Source: Candidatus Phosphitivorax anaerolimi (lineage in GTDB: Bacteria > Desulfobacterota > Desulfomonilia > UBA1062). Taken from it: a DNA stretch of 64,000 bases. Within the stretch, counting starts at the first letter, position 1, and each line of letters starts with the position of its first letter. Under the pieces are notes generated by a model. That model worked only from the letters and a program-made list of their open reading frames with translations. It was not told the DNA's origin and did not search any database. Below, piece by piece: positions 34,501 through 40,358 of the stretch. Location: contig MPOS01000042.1 of the NCBI GenBank assembly GCA_001896555.1, forward strand, positions 1 through 64,000, written 5' to 3'. The position numbers and the translations under genes are program-made.

Positions 34501-36564
34501 GGATTCCGCAAGCCTCACCTGGCCCGGGTTCAGGCCGTCGGCGATGACATAGTAGGTCTTCCCGTGTTCGAGCCCTCCAATGCCGGCTCCCCCGCCGTTG
34601 TCGTATCTCACCTGCTGGCCCGTGATCAGCCCGTGACCGGCGCCAAGATCGAAGACACCATCTGTCACGGCCGCGGCCGGATCGAAGACCGGCAGCACGC
34701 CTTCGGACGTCAGGGTCCCGCCTGCCTTGGCCAGGATATCCGCATTTGAGAACCCCAGCCCGACCGCGACCCCTGCCAATCCGTCGTCATAGGTGCCTGT
34801 CTCGGCGCTGGCTGTATTCGTGCTCTGTCCCCGGGCGTGGACAGCGACTGTGCCGCCTGCAGTGACGGACGATCCCTCGGCCACGGTTGCATGAGACGTG
34901 GTGTCGGAATTTGCGATGGCAACGGAAACAGCGATATTGTTGCGGTTGGAAGGCCCGACGCCCAGGTTCTGGGACGTGCGCGCCGTGGCGCTCGCCGTTG
35001 CGGAGGCATCGGATTGAAGCGATACATCGCCTGCAGCTCCGATGACGACGCCTGATCCGACCTCGACCTTTGCGGTCGCCTCGGCCTTGCTGTAGCCGAC
35101 GCTGAAGATGTTGGCGACCGGATTGTTCGTGAGCGGGTCGATCCCGCCGCTGATCGCCTTCACCGTTCCGTCCGCAGAGGAGAGTGCGCTGATGTTCACG
35201 TTTCCGCTTGCGGAGATAATGGTCTCATTCGCCGGATCTTCGTTGATCTTGACTACAGCTTCGGCGCGCTTGATCATGACCGCGGCCGGCAGCGAGACGT
35301 TGTCGTCGAGCAGGGTCTCGAGCTCTCCGAAGGTCCAGTTGTCCTGGATGGTAGGCTCGCCGTCTTCCGGGTTCGAATCGCCGGCCGAGGCCCGTATGTC
35401 GATATTCCTTCCCTTGATCGTTGCGCCGTCGATCGTGATCTTCGCTGCATTGCTCTCATTGCCCGCCAGCCTGATCAGCGGCGTTTCCTCGATATCGACT
35501 GCCTGAAGCGTGATGTCTCCGGCCTGGTAGAGACTGCCGTCTTCGACGTTCGCAAGGAGCTTCGAACCTGCCTTGAGCTTGATTTCCGGGGCGCTTAAGG
35601 TCAGCTTCCCTGAGCTTCCCAGAGAATCGGCCGTGAGGAAGTCCGCTCCATTGTCCACGTTTCTCGTGGAGATGACGGCATCCTCGTGCAGGGTGATGGA
35701 CCCGCCTGCGCTGATCTCGATGTTTCCGGCATCGACGCCTTGAGGACCGGCGTAGTCGGCCGGGTCGGTTTTCATGGTCCCGCTGTGCTGGACATCGCCT
35801 AGTGCGCGGATGTAGATGTCTCCGTTCTCAATCGAGAAGACAGCGCCGTCTTCGATCTCGCCGGTGTTCACCACATCGCTGAAATCGACGCTGTCCCAGT
35901 CGAAATAGGCGCCTGTTGTCAGAAGGCCGGTGCCAGCGACGTTCACGCTCCCGCCGAGCAGGGTGATGTCGTTTATCGCATTGACTGTTCCTTGGATGGA
36001 GATGAGTCCATTTTCCCGAATCGGCACGGCTCCGGTGAACAACATGTTCATCGATGCACGTGAAGGGTGGCCGGGAGAGTCAAAGAACCCCTCCATGAAA
36101 CTCACCGTGGGGGTGATAGCGGTCAGTGAGCCGACGTTTATCACACCTTGCTGTCCCACCATGAAACCATGCGGATTCAGGAAAAAGACGTTCCCCCCGA
36201 TTTGGCCGTTGTGTATGGCATTCAACAGGCCGTTTACCGTCGTTGCCTCTGAATGGACCAGATTCACCAGGTTGAGAGCAGTGCCCGGAACATGGAGGTT
36301 GACGATATCGCCCGAGTATACGTTGAACTGAGAGAATGAATTGAAGGCATTGATGCCGTGGATGGTGGTTGTGGTCACGTTCGTGACGTTATCGACCGGC
36401 GCGGATACCTGGGTGTTAGTCATGCCGTCTGTTACGATCTGCGCGGCAAAGGCGATATTCGAAAGGAAGAAAGAGCAGATGGTCAGGACTGCGATAATCG
36501 GCCTGACCGTGCTGGATCTCCGGTGAAAGCGGCGGAAAAAGCTCCAAGAAGGGCTTCTTTTCAT
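22585..36564 (-). CDS. Giant TpsA filamentous hemagglutinin-like exoprotein (4659 residues)
   Basis: This is a very large secreted adhesin-type protein exported by the neighbouring TpsB. Residues 1-41 form an extended signal peptide ending NIAFA. The TPS secretion domain follows (about 42-230) with GINAFNSFSQFNVYSG and the NPHGFMVGQQGVINVGSL motif near 130. Residues about 450-3000 are an array of 60-70 residue beta-helix repeats with recurring AYIGSGAKV- and AFIGKSARV-like strands. Coiled-coil or charged inserts lie near 3235-3300 and 3895-3985. Near 3790-4440 there are three long near-identical repeats (DGIYLTETNGTMRVNR type). The tail is acidic. AGGAAAA precedes the ATG. Base composition and strand match its neighbours. 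Role could be adhesion, aggregation or contact inhibition; no toxin domain or immunity gene is recognised at its 3' side. Confidence 0.95.
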   Translation of the reverse strand: MKRSPSWSFFRRFHRRSSTVRPIIAVLTICSFFLSNIAFAAQIVTDGMTNTQVSAPVDNVTNVTTTTIHGINAFNSFSQFNVYSGDIVNLHVPGTALNLVNLVHSEATTVNGLLNAIHNGQIGGNVFFLNPHGFMVGQQGVINVGSLTAITPTVSFMEGFFDSPGHPSRASMNMLFTGAVPIRENGLISIQGTVNAINDITLLGGSVNVAGTGLLTTGAYFDWDSVDFSDVVNTGEIEDGAVFSIENGDIYIRALGDVQHSGTMKTDPADYAGPQGVDAGNIEISAGGSITLHEDAVISTRNVDNGADFLTADSLGSSGKLTLSAPEIKLKAGSKLLANVEDGSLYQAGDITLQAVDIEETPLIRLAGNESNAAKITIDGATIKGRNIDIRASAGDSNPEDGEPTIQDNWTFGELETLLDDNVSLPAAVMIKRAEAVVKINEDPANETIISASGNVNISALSSADGTVKAISGGIDPLTNNPVANIFSVGYSKAEATAKVEVGSGVVIGAAGDVSLQSDASATASATARTSQNLGVGPSNRNNIAVSVAIANSDTTSHATVAEGSSVTAGGTVAVHARGQSTNTASAETGTYDDGLAGVAVGLGFSNADILAKAGGTLTSEGVLPVFDPAAAVTDGVFDLGAGHGLITGQQVRYDNGGGAGIGGLEHGKTYYVIADGLNPGQVRLAESFEKALAGDAITAIDAIVATGSAHRFIQGIDITAELAAQETASGVAGIRGDPLVKDALLKGEVAPFLPFILSGTTKGLRNRVGGWWGGDTDWSLAGSLAYADVDNTVKAEVGDAAVLKAGMDVNVTAKITDRVQTVAETVISQQEPDPGSEDLDKAVSTAVIAGSYNNTARAIISGNAEVDAGRRLDVDAGITYPFLTEPGLSLLPFTKEDFESPTKLGNVLDQKLGLQSLLFNSWARSVATGGDLGISGSVDYMSFTNTAEAVIGKNALINQDSDYRTADQSVSVNAATRMNLIDMSGVFDLNLQVSTLTNMKAWNHPFADWVDMGATGKAGAGGSVLLMFLDNTTTARIEDGASVFTGAQGGLSVDARTDVTSIALAQSGSKAKTFGMAGTFSYIDHHDETLAFIDSGAKVSGSEVNISATDDTLLFNVSGGVIKGENMGVGASVAINAIERDTRALIGHAAFDPSACLIEGNIIDLGYKHGYETGDAVVYLNGGGASISGLENGKTYEVMVVDETKISLMDMETGAVIDLATAADMGVSHMLVREDGYLSSGSDVSLTAENTGSLSSYSLAAAVTTSKNDDESQEETSPVPDKIADDDPLDGVSLPRLFNEDEDEGDAQPEKKPKAAISVAGDVSVNLITDNTHAAITGLKLVEAENVDLSVRSDSTISSIAGAAAMAGSEATSVGLAGSVTYNELDTETNASIMDSILDISGDLGLSAETEGTVRTISASGSLERKDKGYGLAGSVSVNQIDSDTHASISRSDIDSGGTAKISAGDDTAIWSIAGSASYGGKAGIGASVAVNTTDNDTAASVQDSDITAGGDVIVSADERSEIKTVAASLGASKDGMAIAGSAAVSDLTNTTKAYIEGKMLGGVTADGNVSLAADDDADILSVAGNIAIAKGSQGIGGAGFGGAASIIITDNTVESYIGSGSIVTAKGLGDDGIDVYTGEKDDDGNRLTKNMEGVSVTATSYEDILSVAAGGTGAQRLAIQGSAAIHTLDEKTRAYIGSGAEVTAGEPGGAGQSVNILASDETDITGIAGTAMGSLQGGIGAGADVGVISKNTQAFIGNNGIVDAAENITIQASSREDINSITGTAAVGLKWAFGGAASVYAITNQTKAYIGGGDTSTTKVHADGSIVISAANETEIDGIAGSGVFGMSAGIGASAVVAVIDKTTEASVGKNATVAADGNRDAVEVATGRFIVQTDDNTGDDYSVDSSDMAHLNMDMDTDIDTTQVASAETKEITGLAVTALSKDDVSGIAASGGGSGTLAVNLAGSVTVIGNNTSAFIDQGAKINENQASAGDGQSVLVAAGTDLRHLGIGAAVSIGGQVGLGPAAEVIVVDNNTRAFIGKSARVNAAEDVEVIAESTQDIMSIAGAGALGIGAVGLAGAVPVISIDNETFAYVEGTGDGEQATMVDADGNIAISAVDRTETDIIAGSVAGGLVGIGGAVGVTIIEKDTSAFVGNNAVVNARGNSSSSVSTYSGMDGQGNLTKKDVKGLSVQAQSSEDFSTITGAGAGGFAGVAGAVVVSTIDSSTSAYIGSGAKVNQDNDGANAEQDVNVSAVNTVSGFAVSGSLAGGAVGLSGGLGFHTIQNDVSAYLGDQAQVKAARDVELTALSNKEAEGYAVSAAGGAVGLAGGVTVLTIGEMPDDETVQDLAAQGGNEEYTNPSEYANEQARYDFMGEALSDTYGMDAIKSETSRAASAVSVAPAAAPAGTSAFIGKSAVVEAGRDIRIDARERIDADMTSGSAAVGLASLGGGVGIANVRSQVRAYIDDDIPGHTSSINAAGNIDISASLDEKTLNQAFAGGLSAFVSVSGAVSYIDNDYLVDAHIGKNVAINRADTVSVSARSSTDDKARSLEGTISGLLPIGVSYAEVDSDGSTSAYADDGVRIGISDEGAVNSLDISASATGKADTDSKHLAGGIIAGGYNEADSSVNPTVTAAIGLDARIALEQDLIVTSQADVSSTAYTWGDNFGAVAVGAGVVEASAKPVVKAYIEGGEESAVSAGDTISVRAFGNHDLSGVELARLIKAENDAVGGSLFVSYVSPSATATSDWTVGAYIGEDAEVEAGGDLTILAKSYSGEVVSDVNGKSYSLAGLGNNVSSTTITNTVSAHVDEDVSLSAESIDVNARGKSDAYATTYGGSGGIIAGASASAGTNVTNTVSAYLAGNDDEAAQISADEDISVTASSDVIFNAHGDSTGYGFVGSNGARTGNTVASTTQAYLGQDADILAGNDILVDATNRVEKPFIGANLSAGSGGFWGGPAGDSATIITNMAEAYAADNSRIEAGNDLTLSAANDVSAYDKAILSSGGAIAVADVHSTIINTNTAQTSIGENTQILAGNDVNLHSQTKANVEAVTYTEGFGLGASADGKATVNLTADNDTSVGANAKIRAGNNINVFAGKDPDGMQNNLRARAEARSFSAGGIPFSSVEAYAYLNDYNDVLVDSGADLKAGGDINAGAFKGLTYTEGYARAKLRTYALFGIPITWYNNGSRASVSQYRDSVTIEGALESGINHQRTLHIDAAGNVTGNIPVEFTADIDGAAELQARIDALDDQINSEETDANVKIILAQERSQLEARLQEIIDRRSDPDDPDPDYGFFDRFSLDDAIVGSGDINITGTLKGGGTLKSPGNDFMILIQNGSLAHLELGDLEIPEGLSGNITLNNRTITSHGTVHIDPGRNLGSRIIVENLYDPDVPGADGSVWSDMVLRGDITNIEGTIDIINASGSIECLGDITGDEVSIFAAREFAQSYTPGVWHSPDSHISGGSISISGQILNIRGTIQSGIPIRTITIPEFDPASLVEGADGKKLIPTTGDSNIKAYWDDENQCIQLVNVKITGGNITLAGEIVSTGGGKLKVIDGYGEIEVTNHSSQDLVINRLDTGNRISGMIKITDTGKLDDQGNPLVTEITGVNGDLSVTQYRTRWDEENSRVVVVENSMISDRVDGRTTQYEPREGARFLDLGAGQAISNSRVLNPLEQQVLYFFGQQGDHAIDIEFMGSDRSRLDVTSTGAADILLNDRIVNRNGDVSISSGQGSIFSLNESAWVSGTNITLSAPEGEIGNASQAIHIDTKGGVLRTEAEGLINIAEVEGDLVIESLNTRGNALITADGSIYDLQGAHASIIAKDITLTSENGGIGSVDKGLTLDSLDGVLTARAKDGIYLTETNGTMRVNRVASADGDVTLIADGSIEDYNFPEADEDTIEQLADAKNDLNLGSEAKVQEAIAAYKQQKKTEYQAEHRISDNGTPFEPNDDTYDSTYDPDWEYILTEDEELAFAESVWRDEDLINAKNILTLPGDITVDEEANVSGRNITLISNANIGSYGGTVIIDKADIASGNVTPEERALLVRAEKGEAAYDEQGNVVVSLNKDLNIEASGRIDIRAGGYVYLDVVDTAEDHPLHLKAGAGGRVDIAAAGGDLVIESLSTRGDALIHADGSINDLQRISATITAKDITLVSENGGIGSADNDLTLNSLDGVLTARAKDGIYLTETSKTMRVNRVASADGDVALIADGSIEDSNTSGMTGEEANVSGRNITLISKANIGAPDGNGSAEETASNDFDVEVSGRIDLQAWGGMHLDVFHTAEDLPLHLKAGAGGRVDIAAAGGDLVIESLSTRGDALITADGSIYDLQGAHASIIAKDITLVSENGGIGTADNDLTLDSLDGVLTARAKDGIYLTETNGTMRVNRVAGADGDVALIVDGSIEDFNTSGMTGEEANVSGRNITLISNLNIGATDGNAITGEAGTTAQEFRVETSGRIDIRADGCVNLNALHTAADRPLQLSVSGRTGQMADSVDISAASGHSILFDTLFAREAEIDAEGNLGISRALIDQRARFTDQHYSVVVNNAPSALEDADIQLCAKGKEFELFFPVQGNTFQTNAHVVHLQDDIIISGFNPESSITRLLPKLLLCAEPQGDDSAGADEASSSRRSALVQRTVDYDSGMLGVDDENIIVDEEDGTIEWE
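23240..25200 (-). repeat. Three long tandem repeats inside the exoprotein gene
   Basis: Two units of about 570 bases (roughly 23280-23846 and 23850-24416) are near-identical over long blocks. A third, more divergent unit (about 24520-25200) contains an extra stretch of about 305 bases (24575-24900) encoding a charged helix. They encode the C-terminal beta-helix repeats of TpsA. High nucleotide identity suggests recent duplication or gene conversion. Confidence 0.85.
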
Positions 36565-36784
36565 GTTTTCCTCCCCATGCGCATGCTCACGGCTTGTCTC
36601 TCCATGCTCTTCTGAAGATCGATGAGCACACGCAGGCTTTCTTTATGAATGGATGTGTTGATCAATGAATTCATGGGGAAATATATTTCCATGGATCTCT
36701 CCACAAGTGCCCGCTGGCTGGTCCGTTTCCGGGATCTTGAGTATCTTGGGATGTGCATAGGTTTGCCGGTCAGAATGACACGGT

Positions 36785-37294
36785 CTACAATGAGGGTGAT
36801 GGGAAGGCGGGGACTCTGTTTTTTGCCTTTTTCCTGAGATAGACGGCCCTCTCGTACTCTATCGTTGCCTCAACCCTGCGGTTCCTCCATCTTCCTTGCT
36901 CAGTTCCGTTGTCGGCAACGGGCTTGCTTTCTCCGTACCCCTTTACTTCGATGCGGGAAGCATCGATTCCTAGTGACACCAAGTGATCCTTCACGCTCCC
37001 GGCCCGTTTCCGGGAAAGCTCCAGGTTACTCCCGGCATCGCCGACGTTATCCGTATGCCCCTCCAGTGTTACTACGAGATCGGGATGATTCTTTAGGACG
37101 TGTGCAAACCGGGCCAGTTCGCTGAAGTGAGTGTCTTTGAAGATGTATTCGTTCGTATCGAATTGGATGTTCAGTGTTATGGTCTCAGTATAGGAGTTTT
37201 CAGGCTTCAGAAGAAACAGGGCGAGAAAGAGCAACGCGCATGCGCGTCTTTTTATGGTATGCCCCTTTGCCATGTCCATTTTCATTATATTCAT
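36785..37294 (-). CDS. OmpA-family C-terminal domain protein
   Basis: This is a short envelope protein with a hydrophobic N-terminus (about ACALLFLALFLL) followed directly by an OmpA-like peptidoglycan-binding domain. Signatures are ITLNIQFDTNEYIF, VVTLEGHTDNVGDAGSNLEL, the SRKRAGSVKDHLVSLGI helix and the arginine motif RNRRVEATIEYERA. No barrel precedes the domain, so it is a small periplasmic or lipoprotein-like anchor. Several in-frame ATGs (37342, 37294, 37285, 37273) precede the hydrophobic part and no SD decides between them; I give 37294. It lies 220 bases upstream of the TpsA gene on the same strand and may help hold the secretion complex, which is inference. Confidence 0.8.
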   Translation of the reverse strand: MNIMKMDMAKGHTIKRRACALLFLALFLLKPENSYTETITLNIQFDTNEYIFKDTHFSELARFAHVLKNHPDLVVTLEGHTDNVGDAGSNLELSRKRAGSVKDHLVSLGIDASRIEVKGYGESKPVADNGTEQGRWRNRRVEATIEYERAVYLRKKAKNRVPAFPSPSL

Positions 37295-37541
37295 AAATAA
37301 TATCAGCACATGCAAGATTATGACCATTTCGTAATCGCGCAATGTGCTGTAAGTAAAGACAAAATGATCAGAGAATCAGAGGGAATAATGAGATATTGGA
37401 AAATATTTTCCACTATTTTGAAAAGATTTCTTCTCACGGGACGGGAGGTGTTCCGCGATGCACGGGTCTTCTTTCTCGAGCATATTGTCCTTAAAGCCCG
37501 GACGGCGGCCCGGAACGGAAGAGGGGAAATGATATCGGGGA

Positions 37542-38681
37542 CTATAGCCTCAGGCCTTCCCTCACGTCCCCGGCATAGAGCCGATCGATTTTCTGAGCCG
37601 CTTCCAGGGCCTCACGGTCATCGGTCCTGGGCACCTTGACCACCAGGCGGATCAGGAGATCGCCGTGCTTTTTGGTTCTCGGGTTCAATGCACCTTTTCC
37701 TCTGACCTTGAGGATCTGGCCGCTCTGGCTCCCGGGAGGCACCTTGACCTTGATCCGGCCGTCCACGGTCGGCACTGTTATGGTTCCGCCCGCCATGGCC
37801 TCGCGGACCGTTACCGGGACGTCCATGATGAGATTGTCGCCCTCACGTCTGAGAAACGGGTGCTCCCGGATGTGGATGATGAGGTAGAGGTCCCCCGGGG
37901 TGCCGCCCCTGCCGGCGGGTTCTCCCTTGCCGGCGACCCGTACCCGCGAGCCTTCTCTGACACCCGGCGGTATGGTGACCTTGATCCGCTCCACCCCAGC
38001 CACCATGCCCTGGCCGGCACAGGTGGGGCAGGGATTGCCTATCCTGCCGGTGCCCCGGCAGCGGGGGCAGGTCTTTGTGAACTGCATGGGGCCTCTGGCT
38101 ACGCTCACCCGGCCTGATCCGCCGCATAGCGTACAAGTGGACATACCGGCTTGGGGATTGATCCCGCTCCCCTGGCAGGTGGGGCAGACCCGGGTCTTGT
38201 CCATGGCTATCTCGGTCTCGAACCCCTTGAGCGCCGGGATGAGATCAATGCTCATTTCATATTCCAGATCTCTCCCCCGGGCCTGTTCGCGGAAGGGCTG
38301 TCCTTCAGGGCCGAAACCGAACTCGAACATGTTCCCGAATATATCCTCAAAGCTGCGGAAGCGGCCGAAATCTTCCGCTGACCACTCATTGCCTGTCTGC
38401 GGTCCCGCGCCTGCGGACCACTGCTGGTACTGCCGGGCACGCTGCTCGTCGAACCCCGGATGGAGTGCCTGCTCGCCGAACTCGTCGTACAGCCTGCGCT
38501 TCTCCTCGTTGCCTAGGACATCGTAGGCGCTGCTGATTTCCTTGAACTTCTCTTCAGCCTCCTTGTTGCCCGGGTTGATGTCGGGATGCCACTTTCTGGA
38601 GAGCTTGCGGTAGGCCTCCTTGATCTGCTTTGCAGTGGCGTTTCTGGGAACCCCCAGGATCTGGTAGTAATCCTTTGCCAT
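37542..38681 (-). CDS. dnaJ: DnaJ, type I Hsp40 co-chaperone
   Basis: This 379-residue cytoplasmic co-chaperone stimulates the ATPase of DnaK. The J-domain (residues 1-70) has the HPD motif in KWHPDINPG. A glycine-phenylalanine region follows (about 100-130, FRSFEDIFGNMFEFGFGP). The zinc-finger domain has all four CxxCxGxG-type repeats (CPTCQGSG, CTLCGGSG, CPRCRGTG, CPTCAGQG) near residues 165-225. The C-terminal substrate-binding domains (VTIPPGVREGSRVRV) complete a type I protein. GGAGGGAACC precedes the ATG. No dnaK or grpE is adjacent and no CIRCE is seen upstream, so this may be a second, stand-alone copy. Confidence 0.94.
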   Translation of the reverse strand: MAKDYYQILGVPRNATAKQIKEAYRKLSRKWHPDINPGNKEAEEKFKEISSAYDVLGNEEKRRLYDEFGEQALHPGFDEQRARQYQQWSAGAGPQTGNEWSAEDFGRFRSFEDIFGNMFEFGFGPEGQPFREQARGRDLEYEMSIDLIPALKGFETEIAMDKTRVCPTCQGSGINPQAGMSTCTLCGGSGRVSVARGPMQFTKTCPRCRGTGRIGNPCPTCAGQGMVAGVERIKVTIPPGVREGSRVRVAGKGEPAGRGGTPGDLYLIIHIREHPFLRREGDNLIMDVPVTVREAMAGGTITVPTVDGRIKVKVPPGSQSGQILKVRGKGALNPRTKKHGDLLIRLVVKVPRTDDREALEAAQKIDRLYAGDVREGLRL

Positions 38682-38916
38682 GGTTCCCTCCCTCGCTCCG
38701 GTTATCTCTCATAGATACTAAGGCCTTGAACACGGTCTGCAAGGGGCGGCAATGGCGGGTCCATGAAAAAGGGTTCTCCATCAGAGGGAAACAGCATCTG
38801 TTCATTTTTTTCGTCCGCCGTATTGTAGCTCTATGACAGAAGGCGGTGAGGACGGGTAGCGGCCTTGTGACCGCCGATCGAGTGACCACAACCGACATCA
38901 GGGGAGAGCAGATGGG

Positions 38917-39001
38917 GTGGCGCCCCTGTATCCGCAGATCAAGGGATCGGTCCGCGATACTACAAGCTAGGGAAAAAGTGGCACCCCTGTATCCGCGGAT
39001 C
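38917..39001. repeat. Pair of 24-base direct repeats, intergenic
   Basis: GTGGCGCCCCTGTATCCGC-type sequence (38917-38940) recurs at 38978-39001 with two mismatches in 24 bases, a 61-base period. It lies in the 378-base gap between dnaJ and marC (38682-39059), which otherwise shows no gene. It resembles an intergenic REP-like element; no transposase is nearby. Confidence 0.65.
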
Positions 39002-39059
39002 GCTGCCGATGTCCGCCATATGGGGTCGGACTGAAGAGAAAGATTGAGGAAATTGCCTG

Positions 39060-39656
39060 ATGAGCGAGTTCTGGCTGAGTTTCGTGCCCCTGTTCGTGGC
39101 AGTGGATGCGATCGGGACCCTGCCGTTGTTTCTGGGCCTCACCGAAGGCATGCCCCGCCACGTTGTGCGCAGGATCGTCATCGAGTCGGTCCTGACCGCC
39201 GGTGTGGTCGCCATCCTCTTTCTCTTCGGCGGGCGTGAGCTGCTTCGCCTTCTGGGCATCACGATTGCTGACTTCATGGTGGCGGGCGGCATCCTGATAT
39301 TCGTCATCGCCATGAGTGATGTGATCACCTCGGGAAAACCCGAGAACGAGGTCGACAGGAGAAACCCGGGCGCAGTCCCGCTCGGGGTCCCGCTCATCGC
39401 GGGGCCCGCGGTGCTCACCACCTCTATCCTGCTGCTGGATACCTATGGAGCCGTACCGACAGCCACGGCGCTTGTGGCGAACATCGCGATCGCAGGGCTG
39501 GTGTTTCTGTTCGGCAACGGACTCAACCTTGTCCTGGGGAGTGCAGGGGCCAGGATCATCTCGAAGATCGCCAACCTGCTTCTTGCTGCCATAGCCGTGA
39601 TGATGATCAGGAGAGGGATGATCATGCTGCTGACAGAGATGCCTCTGAGTCCATGA
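39060..39656 (+). CDS. MarC-family integral membrane protein
   Basis: This 198-residue protein has six hydrophobic helices and the features of the MarC/UPF0056 family: FVPLFVAVDAIGTLPLFLGL at the N-terminus, the central VAGGILIFVIAMSD, and PLGVPLIAGPAVLTTSILL near residue 105, then GNGLNLVLGSAGARIISKI. The biochemical role of MarC proteins is unknown; the name comes from position near the mar locus in E. coli, not from proven drug export. The ATG at 39060 follows a direct repeat pair. It converges with the small membrane protein gene at 39682. Confidence 0.9.
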   Translation: MSEFWLSFVPLFVAVDAIGTLPLFLGLTEGMPRHVVRRIVIESVLTAGVVAILFLFGGRELLRLLGITIADFMVAGGILIFVIAMSDVITSGKPENEVDRRNPGAVPLGVPLIAGPAVLTTSILLLDTYGAVPTATALVANIAIAGLVFLFGNGLNLVLGSAGARIISKIANLLLAAIAVMMIRRGMIMLLTEMPLSP

Positions 39657-39681
39657 GGATCGGGGGTCAGGTCTGCCGAAA

Positions 39682-40032
39682 TCACCTGTTGCCCCTGAGC
39701 AGGCTGCGGAGCTCGAGGATCGCGGAGGTCAGCGAGGTCGCTGCAGCGACAAAATAGCCGTATGCCGCAAGGAGATGCATCCGCTGGTTGTTCCTCTCGT
39801 ATGCGTCGATGGTGCGGATGATGGACTTGGAGTATCTGTCGAAGGTCTTCTCAGCCTCGGGGTCTTTTCCATGGTATTCGATGGCGTTCAGGCCGAATTG
39901 AAGGGGCTCAGCGCGGTATCTCTGCGCGGCAAGAATATGGAAGATCCCGATGGAGAGCTTCATGAGGAAGATCGCAATCCACACCATCAGGAGCACCCGC
40001 CGGTTGGAAGAAAATTTCGCCGTGATGTTCAT
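39682..40032 (-). CDS. Hypothetical membrane protein, 116 residues
   Basis: I do not recognise this family. The protein has a first hydrophobic helix (about residues 13-35, LLMVWIAIFLMKLSIGIFHI), a hydrophilic middle with PEAEKTFDRYSKSIIRTIDAYERNNQ, and a second helix near 88-110 (LLAAYGYFVAAATSLTSAIL). Both termini would face the same side. Codon usage looks like that of neighbouring genes. The start ATG at 40032 lacks a strong SD. It converges with marC and diverges from purF, so it is transcribed alone. A spurious frame is possible but less likely given its hydrophobic pattern. The gap 40033-40358 up to purF shows no gene. Confidence 0.6.
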   Translation of the reverse strand: MNITAKFSSNRRVLLMVWIAIFLMKLSIGIFHILAAQRYRAEPLQFGLNAIEYHGKDPEAEKTFDRYSKSIIRTIDAYERNNQRMHLLAAYGYFVAAATSLTSAILELRSLLRGNR

Positions 40033-40358
40033 AGGATTATAATTTAAGCCCGGCGGATAAAAATCAAGAATCGCGCCGGTGGAATCGAGGAAGCCGCCCC
40101 GCCGGCGGTGCGCCGGGCCAAGACAGGGAAGGCCGCCTCATGTATCCTGTTCCCTGATGCCCCGGATGCCGTGGCCCTCGGCATGCCGGTGGTCTGGTAT
40201 CGGTTTTGCAGAAACGGCATACAAAAAATTCCTGCGGCATATCGGAGCATTGCCGGGGAAAGGCTGGGGAAGGAGCCGAGTGAACGGTCTCACACCGTGA
40301 TTATGGTCTTCACATATGATCGGATTGTGTTAAATCAGACCCCATGAAAGGGTGCGCA

